From NCBI GenBank assembly GCA_021413735.1, contig JAIOPV010000175.1, positions 1-55,880 on the forward strand: DNA of 55,880 bases. Reading direction: 5' to 3'. Shown piece after piece: positions 26,376 to 35,189 of the stretch. Position numbers and translations under genes: made by a program. Every line of letters begins with the position of its first letter. The first letter of the stretch is position 1. Origin of the DNA: Planctomycetota bacterium (GTDB lineage Bacteria; Planctomycetota; Planctomycetia; Gemmatales; Gemmataceae). Under the pieces are notes generated by a model that saw only the letters and a program-made list of their open reading frames with translations, did no database searches and was not told the DNA's origin.

Positions 26376-27974
26376 CTACTTCTTCTTGAGCCAACCCGCG
26401 AGGGCACCCAATCCAGCCGACACGGCACTCCCGAGTTGATCGGCTACTTTCGCGAGCGGCCGCTCGTTCACTTCGGCGTCAAACGCCTTCAGAATCGCAG
26501 CGCCGCGAGCGTGATCCAGATGCGACACCACTATTGGCACCAATCCTTCAACGATGCCGAAAGTTTCGCCGCTCCGGGCGCAGATCGGTACCACGTCCAC
26601 AGCTCGCGGGCCGATCTGCTCCTTCACAGCGGCAATGCACTCTCGCATGTTCAGTTCTTTCGGGCGTTGACCCGTTTTCCAGTCATAGGGCGGTGCCCAT
26701 TCTGCTTTCGGGCTGAGCAAATCGACCTGATTCACAACCGTCACGACTGGCGGCATCCGAAGGTGGGGCTTCTCCAGAAACCACGCCTTCAAGCGGTCGA
26801 GCAGATCGACGTCTGCAATGCGGCCTGGACTCGTCGCGGGGGTGACGTGCAGGATGAGATCCGCATCGCGTGAGGCTTCCACGGCTGCGGCGAAATCCTG
26901 ATCGCTGATCTGTTCGCCGTATCCGCTGGTGTCGAACAGCGTCACCGGTTGGCCACCGGGCAGCGTCGTGTCGTAGCGAATGCCGCTGGCCACCGGCAGA
27001 CGGTCCACGGTGGCGAGCTGCTTGCCAAGAAGCGAATTCACGAGGCTCGACTTGCCAGCTTTCACCGGCCCGAGAATCGCGATGGTGATCGCCTTGGTTG
27101 GGGGCTTCTCCGCGGTCGTGGTCACTGCGGGTTCGCCGGTCGTTGTTGCTTCAGGCGACGGCGAGCCGGGAACGTCAGTGACCGGCGGAGCCACATCAAC
27201 AGGCGGTTCCTGATGCTGGGCGAGGATCTCGCGGTATCGCTTCACGCCGACCTTGAGCCGACCGCTGTTTAGTTCGATCAGATACCGACCGACTTGATGG
27301 ATGTACGCCGTGTGGAACCAGAGGATGAGATTGCTCTGGATGCGGTTCATCAGTGTGCCAAGGCCGCCACGCGAGGCAAGATAACGCAGCCCCGTCGAAA
27401 TGGGATCGAACACCGCAGCACCAGCCCAATACACATCCTGGCCGGTTTTGTAGAGGTTGTAGGCTTTCTTCGCGCGTTTCACGTCGCGGATTCGCAGCAT
27501 GTGAACGCCGGGAATGTACTTCTGGACCATCCCTTCGAGATCGGCCGATGCGAGTTCGACGCACGCCAGCACCTCCGGCAACGTCAGGTTATCGAACGGG
27601 TCTTCGGAGTCGGGGTTGAAGACCTTGCCGACTTCCGTGGCGAGATCCAGTGCGACGTCGGTGTAGTGTCTCGCGTTGCTGATCTGATCGAGCGACACGG
27701 ACTCGAACGACTTCGCTTTCGCGTCCACCTTGTCCCAGGCGATCTTGTCGCGATCGGTCCAGTATCCCGGAGGCGGGACGGCGGTATCGGGCAGCACGCC
27801 TTGGCGCCGAGTCCACCGCCAGGAGAGGTAGTAGGCAAGGCCGAAGCACGCCAGCAACGGCCACCAGACCCAGAGCCAGCCCTTTTCCCACAGGTGATAG
27901 CTGCCGACGCCAAGCAGCACCGCGAACGGCGTGAGGAACAGCAAGACCAACAGAGCAACCCGAACGCGATTCAT
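26376..27974 (-). CDS. membrane-anchored Era/YcjX-like GTPase
   Basis: The 532-residue protein starts at the ATG at 27974, preceded by GGGGA 5 bases away. Two N-terminal membrane helices (VALLVLLFLTPFAVLLGVG and LWVWWPLLACFGLAYYL) lead to a helical linker and a low-complexity Pro/Thr stretch. The GTPase domain has P-loop GPVKAGKSS (Gly302-Ser310), G3 DTSGYG and G4 NQVDL. It follows the upstream GTPase gene by 11 bases, so the two are surely cotranscribed and probably work as a pair at the membrane. The substrate process is unknown. Confidence 0.85.
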   Translation of the reverse strand: MNRVRVALLVLLFLTPFAVLLGVGSYHLWEKGWLWVWWPLLACFGLAYYLSWRWTRRQGVLPDTAVPPPGYWTDRDKIAWDKVDAKAKSFESVSLDQISNARHYTDVALDLATEVGKVFNPDSEDPFDNLTLPEVLACVELASADLEGMVQKYIPGVHMLRIRDVKRAKKAYNLYKTGQDVYWAGAAVFDPISTGLRYLASRGGLGTLMNRIQSNLILWFHTAYIHQVGRYLIELNSGRLKVGVKRYREILAQHQEPPVDVAPPVTDVPGSPSPEATTTGEPAVTTTAEKPPTKAITIAILGPVKAGKSSLVNSLLGKQLATVDRLPVASGIRYDTTLPGGQPVTLFDTSGYGEQISDQDFAAAVEASRDADLILHVTPATSPGRIADVDLLDRLKAWFLEKPHLRMPPVVTVVNQVDLLSPKAEWAPPYDWKTGQRPKELNMRECIAAVKEQIGPRAVDVVPICARSGETFGIVEGLVPIVVSHLDHARGAAILKAFDAEVNERPLAKVADQLGSAVSAGLGALAGWLKKK

Positions 27975-27985
27975 GAAATCCCCTG

Positions 27986-29221
27986 TCAGGCGCTTTTCCA
28001 CTTCTTCTCGGCGGCGGTGTACTGTTCCTGGTAATACGCCTTCAACGTCTGTGCGTCAGGCACGTGTCCCTCACATGACGCCTGGAAGTAGTAGCACAAC
28101 GCACGCCCGAGGGCGTATGTCGAAGCACCACCGACTGCCGCACCCACCGCAGAACCGACGATCGGAATGAACTTCGTCGCCTGGCGAGCGAGTTGCCGTG
28201 ACATCAAGCCCACGCCCACCGCCGCCGCGATTTCCTTGAACCGGTCTGATGTCATCGCTTGCCCGTATTGTTTGGCAAGATCGGTCGCCATGCGAGCTTG
28301 GATGCCGGGAATGATGACCATGTCCACGAACGGAATTGGCACCGCACCTGCGGTCGCGGCCATCGTGCTGTAACCGAGAATCACCGGTTCGGCGTGCCGC
28401 ATGTGAACGTCTTTCAGCGCGTCCGTTGCCTCTTTCAAACGGAGGAGCGTTTGCCGATAGGCCTCGGGCAGCACATTCAGAAGTGCGGCTTTTAACTGCT
28501 CACCTCCGTAATTCGGATCGGCGAACCCGTCGTCTGGCTTCGTCAGGTCGATCGGCACGAGAACATCGTAAAGCCCCGCGAACGCTCGCGTGTGCTCCTC
28601 GATGCAACGGCGAAGGTCTTCCGGAACAGGACTCGGTGTTCCGGGTACGGCATTCGGGAAATTCAGATCAATCTCGTGATTCGCCGGGTTCGGCTCGGCG
28701 GGTATCGGCTGAGTACCAAACGGATACGGCGTTGGGTGCGGTTGCCTGGGAATCGCCTCGTGAAGTGTCGTGATGCACAGCACCACTGGACGCGACGTCT
28801 TCGCCTTCCGGATCGGTTCAAGCGCGGCCCGCACATTTCCCTGTGCGAAATCGGTCGCCTTCGCGGTCACGATCACCACATGCGCCTGACTATCGAGAGC
28901 GGCTATGTCAGCGGTCGGATCGTAACTGGGCTCGTCGAGTCCTCGCGTATCCAGAAACCCCATCAGCGGGGCATCGTGACTCGGGAAGTCGAATCGGCGG
29001 GTGGTCTTGGTGGTGGGACGAAAGCCCGCACCGATGACGGCGTCGTCAGCACCAGTGAGGTACTTGATGATCGACGACTTACCGGATTGCGTCTTCCCAA
29101 CGAGCCAGAACACCGGCGTCGGAGTTTTCGTGCGAAGTTCTTTCAGCGTGGCGTCGAGTTCTGGCGGCCGATCGCCGCCGCCCCCGAACATCCGCTTAAT
29201 GGTGCCCAGTAGTTTGCTCAT
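27986..29221 (-). CDS. GTPase with C-terminal DUF697-like membrane domain
   Basis: The 411-residue protein has P-loop GKTQSGKSS (Gly42-Ser50) and G3 DTRGLDE. The usual G4 NKxD is not visible: after VVLCITTLHEAIPR comes a long proline-rich insert. The C-terminal part (LGYSTMAATAGAVPIPFVDM, then PIVGSAVGAAVGG) resembles DUF697, which sits in or on the membrane in YcjF-type proteins. GGAGG is 6 bases before the ATG. With the downstream gene it forms a two-GTPase operon. Confidence 0.85.
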   Translation of the reverse strand: MSKLLGTIKRMFGGGGDRPPELDATLKELRTKTPTPVFWLVGKTQSGKSSIIKYLTGADDAVIGAGFRPTTKTTRRFDFPSHDAPLMGFLDTRGLDEPSYDPTADIAALDSQAHVVIVTAKATDFAQGNVRAALEPIRKAKTSRPVVLCITTLHEAIPRQPHPTPYPFGTQPIPAEPNPANHEIDLNFPNAVPGTPSPVPEDLRRCIEEHTRAFAGLYDVLVPIDLTKPDDGFADPNYGGEQLKAALLNVLPEAYRQTLLRLKEATDALKDVHMRHAEPVILGYSTMAATAGAVPIPFVDMVIIPGIQARMATDLAKQYGQAMTSDRFKEIAAAVGVGLMSRQLARQATKFIPIVGSAVGAAVGGASTYALGRALCYYFQASCEGHVPDAQTLKAYYQEQYTAAEKKWKSA

Positions 29222-29359
29222 GGTTGCCTCCGCACTTTACCGGACACACGAAACATCACGGCTCGCCCGCGAGTTGGCATTGACCCCCCACCCTGTGGCG
29301 GGTATTGGGAGCGATCATTCTACCCAACCACTCCGCATGAGGCGGGGACGGGGCGCGTC

Positions 29360-30256
29360 ATGGATGGGATACGGGCCAACCTGAAGCTGTTCGCCGGAGA
29401 CAACTTGTTCTCTACGGATAGCGATGCGCCCGAACCCATCACCGCAACGCGATCGTCAGTTTCCGTTCGTTTGCCAGCCGATCCGGTCGTTCTTGCGAAT
29501 CGCGAACTGATTCGCCCACTTGGTCATAGCCGCGCAGCCTGCGGACTCGTGCCGTTCTCGGCCGCCTGGTACGACGAACTAGAGCAAAAGCGATACCAAC
29601 GCCACGGATCATGGTTATCCGCGGCTCTGGAATTCGGCCGACACCCCGGTGAATCGTTACTGTTGCTCGGGCCGGGGCTTGGCAGCGACGCGGTTCATTA
29701 TGCGAGAACGGGAACTCCGGTGACCGTTGGCTTGGTGGCTGCGGACTATCCAGAACTCGTCCGCGAAAATCTCTCTCGTCACCTGCTTCCGATCCGAACG
29801 GTGAACGTCGGCAACACCACGTTGCCGTTTCCGGATGGTGCGTTCGATGTTGTGACCTGGAATGCACTGCACGATTTCTCGGCGCCGGCACCGTCGCGAG
29901 TCTCGGAGCTGTTTCGCGTCTTGAAGGCTGGCGGCAAGGTGATTGGGCTGTTCCCGGCACGTTACGACGCGGGCTACTGGCAAGATCTGATTCTGCCGTT
30001 GCAGTGGTTGTACTGGCAACGACCGGCCGACCCCACAACTGGGCCAAAACTCACCTCGCGACAACTTCGCCAGACGTTCGGGATCTTCCACGAATTCAAA
30101 GTGTCGAAGCGACATCTTCGGCGTTCGGAACTGCCGCACCCCTGGCGAGTTTTGCCGCTCGTGTTCCTGGAACGGATGATCGGTCGCGTGCTTGTGTTCA
30201 AGGCAATGAAGCCTCTCTCGGCACGCAGCGGGCTGTCGATTCCTCTCGCGGCGTGA
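29360..30256 (+). CDS. SAM-dependent methyltransferase (class I, type 11)
   Basis: The 298-residue protein contains a class I methyltransferase core from about residue 95: LLLLGPGLGSDAVHYA is motif I (a G-x-G variant), LPFPDGAFDVVTWNALHDF is motif IV, and LFRVLKAGGKVIGLFP is motif V/VI. The substrate is unknown. The N-terminal 70 residues form an extra region. No clear ribosome binding site precedes the ATG. The stop at 30256 is 1 base from the end of the opposing TPP-binding gene. Confidence 0.85.
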   Translation: MDGIRANLKLFAGDNLFSTDSDAPEPITATRSSVSVRLPADPVVLANRELIRPLGHSRAACGLVPFSAAWYDELEQKRYQRHGSWLSAALEFGRHPGESLLLLGPGLGSDAVHYARTGTPVTVGLVAADYPELVRENLSRHLLPIRTVNVGNTTLPFPDGAFDVVTWNALHDFSAPAPSRVSELFRVLKAGGKVIGLFPARYDAGYWQDLILPLQWLYWQRPADPTTGPKLTSRQLRQTFGIFHEFKVSKRHLRRSELPHPWRVLPLVFLERMIGRVLVFKAMKPLSARSGLSIPLAA

Positions 30257-30257
30257 T

Positions 30258-30827
30258 TCAGTTTGAAACGCCAATGCCTGCCTGCAATCTTGTGATTTGT
30301 TCCGCCATCGGACGCGGTGCCGATGGCGTCGGCTTGCCGTGCTCGCCTTGCACCTTCAGCCACACAAACGCTGGCGCTGCTCCCGTAATTGCTTCCGCTG
30401 CAACCGCATCCCATGCTTCACGCGAGTCGCACGAATACACTCGGCTGAAGCCCGCACCCGTTGCGATTTGAGCGAAGTCGGTGCGACTGGCATTCACGAC
30501 CGGTTGCCCGCCCGTCACTTCGTACAACCCGTTGTCGATAAGCACCACGGTCAGCGGAACTGGGAACTGCGTTGCTGTCACGAGGCAGCCGAGGTTCATC
30601 AGCAAACCGCCGTCGCCGACCAGCACGACCACAGGTAGCTCAGGCTTCGCCAGACACAGCCCGAGCGCCAGTGGCACACCCTGACCCATGCTCGACGGCA
30701 GATAATGGAAGTCTCGCGGCGTATTGGAAAGCTGCGGCCAGATCGCGACGGAACCCATTGTCGTCACGACGACATGCTCTCGGCGATGTTTGGCGAGCAC
30801 TTCGAGGGCTTCGCGGTGCGTCATCAT
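30258..30827 (-). CDS. TPP-binding half-enzyme (sulfopyruvate/phosphonopyruvate decarboxylase beta-like)
   Basis: The 189-residue protein is only the C-terminal PP domain of a thiamine-diphosphate enzyme: [16 protein letters not shown], then the TPP/Mg motif [20 protein letters not shown] and [13 protein letters not shown]. This matches ComE-type sulfopyruvate decarboxylase beta subunits. Such subunits need an alpha (Pyr) subunit, which is absent from this window. GGAGG is 7 bases before the ATG. It is divergent, by 61 bases, from the DapA-like gene, so both may be controlled together and act on a shared 2-oxo acid; that is inference. Confidence 0.8.
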   Translation of the reverse strand: MMTHREALEVLAKHRREHVVVTTMGSVAIWPQLSNTPRDFHYLPSSMGQGVPLALGLCLAKPELPVVVLVGDGGLLMNLGCLVTATQFPVPLTVVLIDNGLYEVTGGQPVVNASRTDFAQIATGAGFSRVYSCDSREAWDAVAAEAITGAAPAFVWLKVQGEHGKPTPSAPRPMAEQITRLQAGIGVSN

Positions 30828-30888
30828 TGGGAGCCTCCTGTTCCGATACTATAGCCTGCACAACTCTCCCAGACGCAACGGAACCGCC

Positions 30889-31827
30889 ATGGTCGACCCT
30901 ATCCGCATGATTCGTCCGCGTCGCAAGATCACCGGCATCTCCGCGATTCTGCTGCCGTTCACCGCGACGGGGGAAGTCGATTGGCCGGGGTTTAGTGCGC
31001 ACTGCGTGCGCACCGCCGACGCTGGGCTGACGCCTGCCGTGAACATGGATACGGGCTTCGCCAACCTGCTCATGTTCGAGGAGCGAGTCCAGGTTCTCGA
31101 TGCCACGCGATCGGCTCTGGGTGGTCGCCCGTTCACGGCTGGCGTGTTCGTTGGAGATTCTCCGGGAGCCGCGTTCAACCGGGAAGCGTATCTGCGAGCG
31201 ATGGCACCCATCGTGGAACGCGGCGGCACACCAATCATCTTCCAGAGTTTCGGACTGACCAGTTTGCCCGATCCCGAATTGCTCTCGGCCTACGAAGAGA
31301 TTGGCCGGCACTGCGAAGGCTTCATCGGCTTCGAACTCGGCACGATGTTCGCGCCGTTCGGGAGGATCTACTCGCTGGACGTATACCGCGGACTGCTCGG
31401 CATCAAGAAGTGTTTGGGTGCGAAACACTCCTCACTGCATCGCGAACCGGAGTGGCAGCGGATTCTCTTGCGCGACAAGCTTCGCCCGGACTTCCGCGTG
31501 TTCACCGGCAACGATCTCGCCATCGACATGGTCATGTACGGCAGCGATTATCTGCTCGGCCTGAGCACGTTCGCTCCTGACTTGTTCGCGAAGCGAGATC
31601 GACTCTGGGAGCAGGGCGACCCAGGCTTTTACGAACTGAACGATGTGCTGCAATATCTTGGGTTTCTGGCGTTTCGGGAACCTGTGCCGGCGTACAAGCA
31701 CGCTGCCGCGATGTTCCTGAAACTTCGCGGCTGGATCGCTTGCGACAACACTCATCCCCGAAGCCCGACTCGCCCCGATTCCGACCGCGAACTGCTGCGT
31801 GGCATTGCTGGGCAGTTGGGACTGTAA
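30889..31827 (+). CDS. dihydrodipicolinate synthase / N-acetylneuraminate lyase family aldolase
   Basis: The 312-residue protein starts at the ATG at 30889, where DapA-like homology begins ([19 protein letters not shown]). The Schiff-base lysine is probably in [14 protein letters not shown]. The catalytic tyrosine region is altered ([15 protein letters not shown]), so it is unlikely to be a true DapA for lysine synthesis; a 2-oxo-acid aldolase for an unusual substrate is more likely. It is divergent from the TPP-binding half-enzyme. A palindrome (31839-31898) follows. Confidence 0.78.
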   Translation: MVDPIRMIRPRRKITGISAILLPFTATGEVDWPGFSAHCVRTADAGLTPAVNMDTGFANLLMFEERVQVLDATRSALGGRPFTAGVFVGDSPGAAFNREAYLRAMAPIVERGGTPIIFQSFGLTSLPDPELLSAYEEIGRHCEGFIGFELGTMFAPFGRIYSLDVYRGLLGIKKCLGAKHSSLHREPEWQRILLRDKLRPDFRVFTGNDLAIDMVMYGSDYLLGLSTFAPDLFAKRDRLWEQGDPGFYELNDVLQYLGFLAFREPVPAYKHAAAMFLKLRGWIACDNTHPRSPTRPDSDRELLRGIAGQLGL

Positions 31828-31838
31828 GGTCAAGTCTG

Positions 31839-31898
31839 GTATTCACCGTTTGCGGCGGCGCGATCAACAACGCCTGCGACGCCGCAAACGGCGAATAC
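31839..31898. repeat. palindrome between convergent genes
   Basis: Arms of 19 bases (31839-31857 and 31880-31898) pair with one mismatch around a 22-base loop; the arm reads GTATTCACCGTTTGCGGCG. It separates the aldolase stop from the opposing kinase stop and may terminate both. A half copy appears at 20541-20558. Confidence 0.75.
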
Positions 31899-31924
31899 GA
31901 GATCGCATCGTCTTCGGAGCGGGA

Positions 31925-34003
31925 TCACTTCGCCGATGGGCTTGCGTCGAGAATGCGGGCGTGATTCAGTCCCACGACCACCATCTTCGAGCCGTCCGGA
32001 CTCCAACCCACCGCGACCATGCCCGGCAGCGTTCGCAGCGTCAGCAACTCGAAGCCCGTTCGCACATCCCACAACCGCAAACATCCTTCCGAACTCACCG
32101 ATACCAGCCGCGTGCCGTCCGGACTGAACGACACACTCTTCACTGGCGTCGTGTGACCAGCCAAGACCCGCAACTCGGCCTCCGTCGAGGCGTCCCACAA
32201 TCGCACACAGCCGTCTTCGCCACCGGTCGCGATGCGTGAACCGTCGTGGCTCACGGCCAACGCTGCCAGGTTGCCGGGATGCTTCGCCGCGAACTGTGCC
32301 GACACCCCAGGCTTCACGGCGGCCTTCACTTGCAACTGCCCGTTCCCCCAGATCCACTCCCGAACCGAATTGTCGCGACCAATGATCGTCACCCGTTGGC
32401 CATCATCACTGATGGAAAGGTGGTTCGTTTCAATCGGCAGTTCCACCGCGGCCAGCACCTTCGCCGTGCGGCTATCCCAAATGCGAACCATGTGGTTCCC
32501 CGCTGTCGCGAAATATCGGCCGTCGCAGGTGATCGCGCTGCGGCTACATGAACTCTCAGCGCCAGGCAACAACACCTCGGTCGGTGTCGTGAACAACTGT
32601 GCGAGTCGCAGCGGAAGCCCGGGGTTCGCCAAGTGCCGAGATTGTCGCAGGATCAGCCGATTCACGACGTGCCATTCCCAGGTTCGCATTCGAGCCGGGC
32701 AACTGTCGAGCAACTGGCGGGCACGCGCGAGGTTGCCGAACTCGTACTCGCGAAATGCCAGATCAGTGGCCCGCACAGCGGAAACGAAATCGGCCTCCGA
32801 ACGTGCGTTCTCAGCATTCGCCCGCTGTTCGTCGGCGAGCCGTTGTGCCTCGTGTGCGTCGTGAAGTGCGGTCTCGGCTTTGTGTCGCTGCTTCTCGGCA
32901 TGGAACCAGAGCGACACGGCGATCACGGTGAACACAGCGAACAACAGCGTTAGCCCACCGAAGGCATACGCAGCGGCTCGGGTCGGGTACCTGCGAATCC
33001 AGCGCGTGAACTTTTCGACTCGCGTGAGCGAAACAACGCTGACCGGTTCACCAGCGAGGAAGCGGTCGAGATCGTCGGCGAGTTCCGCCGCGGTCTGGTA
33101 GCGCTCTTCCGGAAGCTTGGCGAGGCTCTTTTCGCAGATCAGTTCGAGATCACGCGGAACCCCCGGCACAAGCATACTCACTGGCAGCGCGTCGTGGTGA
33201 ACGATGCGGAACATGATCTTCTCGGGGGTGTCGCCGTCGAAGGGAATTCGCCCCGTGAGGCACTCGTAAAGGATGATGCCCAGTGCGTGAACATCTGACG
33301 TCGGGCCGAGGGAACTGCCCTTTCCGCTCGCCTGTTCCGGAGCCATGTACGCCGGGGTGCCCAGCGCGATGCCGATCCGCGTGATGGTTGACGACTTGAT
33401 TCCCTTGGCGAGTCCGAAGTCGGACACCTTGGGTCGCAACCGTAACGGGGAAATATCGACCGAAGAGAACAATTCCAATGGCCCGTCTGTGTCGGTGGCA
33501 TCATCCTTCACTCTCGAACCTTCGTCGGTTGCGAGGAGGATGTTGCCGGGCTTCAAATCGCGGTGAATGATCCCCGCATCGTGCGCGGCCTGCACGCCTC
33601 TGGCCACTCGCGAAACGAGACTCGCCGCGGAACGCACGGGAAGCCGGGGGCATTCCTTCAACAAGCCCGCGAGTGAGCCGCCACCGACGAACTCCATCAC
33701 CAAGAACGGGCGATCTTCTGCCTGGCCGAGTGCGTGTATCTGCACCACGTTCGGATGCTCAATCGCCGCGACTGATTCCGCTTCACCAAGGAACCGGATG
33801 CGATCATCGACGTCGCTATCGGTGAGGATCATCTTGATGGCAACGAAGCGGTTGAGCGCGGTCTGACGTGCCTTGTAGACAACGCCCATTCCGCCGCGGC
33901 CAAGTTCTTCGAGGATCTGATAGCCCGGAATCACGGGCCAGTCCGCGGGTAGCGGCGGAGCGGTGACCATATCCGGCCGAGTAGGGTTGGTGTCGGGGAT
34001 CAC
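31925..34003 (-). CDS. Ser/Thr protein kinase with C-terminal WD40 repeats
   Basis: The 692-residue membrane kinase starts with GTG at 34003 (GGAG 8 bases upstream). Catalytic features are intact: glycine loop LGRGGMGVVY (34-43), ATP-binding Lys57 in VAIK, HRDLKPGN with Asp149, DFG at 195-197 and GTPAYMAPEQ. About 36 residues separate the catalytic loop from DFG, an acidic insert longer than usual. A membrane helix (GLTLLFAVFTVIAVSLWF) near 345 and a coiled coil follow, then WD40 repeats (SHDGSRIATGGEDGCVRLWD, SPDGTRLVSVSSEGCLRLWD) that should bind partners outside the cytoplasm. Confidence 0.92.
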   Translation of the reverse strand: MIPDTNPTRPDMVTAPPLPADWPVIPGYQILEELGRGGMGVVYKARQTALNRFVAIKMILTDSDVDDRIRFLGEAESVAAIEHPNVVQIHALGQAEDRPFLVMEFVGGGSLAGLLKECPRLPVRSAASLVSRVARGVQAAHDAGIIHRDLKPGNILLATDEGSRVKDDATDTDGPLELFSSVDISPLRLRPKVSDFGLAKGIKSSTITRIGIALGTPAYMAPEQASGKGSSLGPTSDVHALGIILYECLTGRIPFDGDTPEKIMFRIVHHDALPVSMLVPGVPRDLELICEKSLAKLPEERYQTAAELADDLDRFLAGEPVSVVSLTRVEKFTRWIRRYPTRAAAYAFGGLTLLFAVFTVIAVSLWFHAEKQRHKAETALHDAHEAQRLADEQRANAENARSEADFVSAVRATDLAFREYEFGNLARARQLLDSCPARMRTWEWHVVNRLILRQSRHLANPGLPLRLAQLFTTPTEVLLPGAESSCSRSAITCDGRYFATAGNHMVRIWDSRTAKVLAAVELPIETNHLSISDDGQRVTIIGRDNSVREWIWGNGQLQVKAAVKPGVSAQFAAKHPGNLAALAVSHDGSRIATGGEDGCVRLWDASTEAELRVLAGHTTPVKSVSFSPDGTRLVSVSSEGCLRLWDVRTGFELLTLRTLPGMVAVGWSPDGSKMVVVGLNHARILDASPSAK

Positions 34004-34134
34004 CGGAATTCTCCGCGTGCGAGATGGCTTCGGCTGGGCGTATTATCCGAACAATCGCAAAAACGCCGCACGCGAATCTCGGTCGCTTGTGCACGAGGAG
34101 TATGACGACTTTTCCCAATTCCCACAATAATAGG

Positions 34135-35052
34135 TCAGGTTCGTGTCAAAAGATCGACCGGCAAGTCTGCCGCGTGAGGGTAACTCGACTGTGTGCCTGG
34201 GAACTGCACGCTAATCGCCGCAACCTGATTTGCTGCGTCAGCGGCTGCCGCGAGGTTTGCCCCTCTTGCAAGAAAGAACGCAAGGCTTCCGATGAAGGCG
34301 TCACCGGCTCCCGTGGTATCGACTGCTGTGACGGTCGCGACCGGGATCGTTTCGATGCCATCGGCCGTTGCAAGAACACAACCAAGTTCGCCCTGCGTGA
34401 TGACGACGTTCCGAGCCCCGCGACTCCGCAGTTCCTCGGCGATCCGTGAAACGTCTGCCAGCCCTCCCGAGAGCAGCGCCGCTTCGTGTTCGTTCGGGCA
34501 CAGCACCGTGCTGAGAGCGTAAGCCTCGGCGGGCATTCCCTCACCCACCGGAGCGGGGTTGTATACGACCGGCACGCCAGCCTTCGCCGCAATCCGCATC
34601 GCGGCCAGATTCGCCTCGGCGGGAACTTCCTGCTGACACACCAGCACATGCGATGCTTCAATGGCCTCGCGTGCGGCTTCCACATCCTCAGCGGTGAGAA
34701 GTCCGTTCGCACCGGGGGTCACGATGATCGTGTTGCGTCCCGCAGCATCCACCGTGATGACCGCAGTGCCCGTCGAGACGCCATCCGTTGGGAGAACGTG
34801 GCTCGTGTCGATGCCTTCGTTGCGGAAGTGTGCGAGCATGTCGCGACCGAAGAGATCGCTGCCAATTCGAGCGATCAACGCAACTGAACCGCCGAGTCGT
34901 GCCGCCATCACAGCCTGATTCGCACCCTTGCCGCCGTACCCTGTGGTGAACCGTCGGCCGTTGATCGTTTCTCCCGGAGCCGGGAACCGATCGACGTAAC
35001 TGTTCAGATCGAGATTCGCTGAGCCGACGACGCAAATGTTCACTTTCGCCAT
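34135..35052 (-). CDS. rbsK: ribokinase (PfkB family)
   Basis: The 305-residue kinase phosphorylates ribose (or a related sugar) at the 5-hydroxyl. Motifs: VVGSANLDLNSYVDRFPAPG, GYGGKGANQAVMAARLGG, VYNPAP, and the C-terminal PfkB signature DTTGAGDAFIGSLAFFLA with catalytic Asp in GAGD. GGGAG 7 bases before the ATG at 35052 fixes the start. No ribose transporter is adjacent. It is divergent from the ABC-F gene. Confidence 0.93.
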   Translation of the reverse strand: MAKVNICVVGSANLDLNSYVDRFPAPGETINGRRFTTGYGGKGANQAVMAARLGGSVALIARIGSDLFGRDMLAHFRNEGIDTSHVLPTDGVSTGTAVITVDAAGRNTIIVTPGANGLLTAEDVEAAREAIEASHVLVCQQEVPAEANLAAMRIAAKAGVPVVYNPAPVGEGMPAEAYALSTVLCPNEHEAALLSGGLADVSRIAEELRSRGARNVVITQGELGCVLATADGIETIPVATVTAVDTTGAGDAFIGSLAFFLARGANLAAAADAANQVAAISVQFPGTQSSYPHAADLPVDLLTRT

Positions 35053-35189
35053 GCCAATCTCCCACTGACGACGCGATTGATTCACTCAGGCTATCCCCTG
35101 TTGCGGCCGTGGGGCTACAACAACTCTTGCAGGAACCGGATTCGGTCCGTGGTTCCGCATTCCGAAATCCGATCCCGCAGTTCACACGC

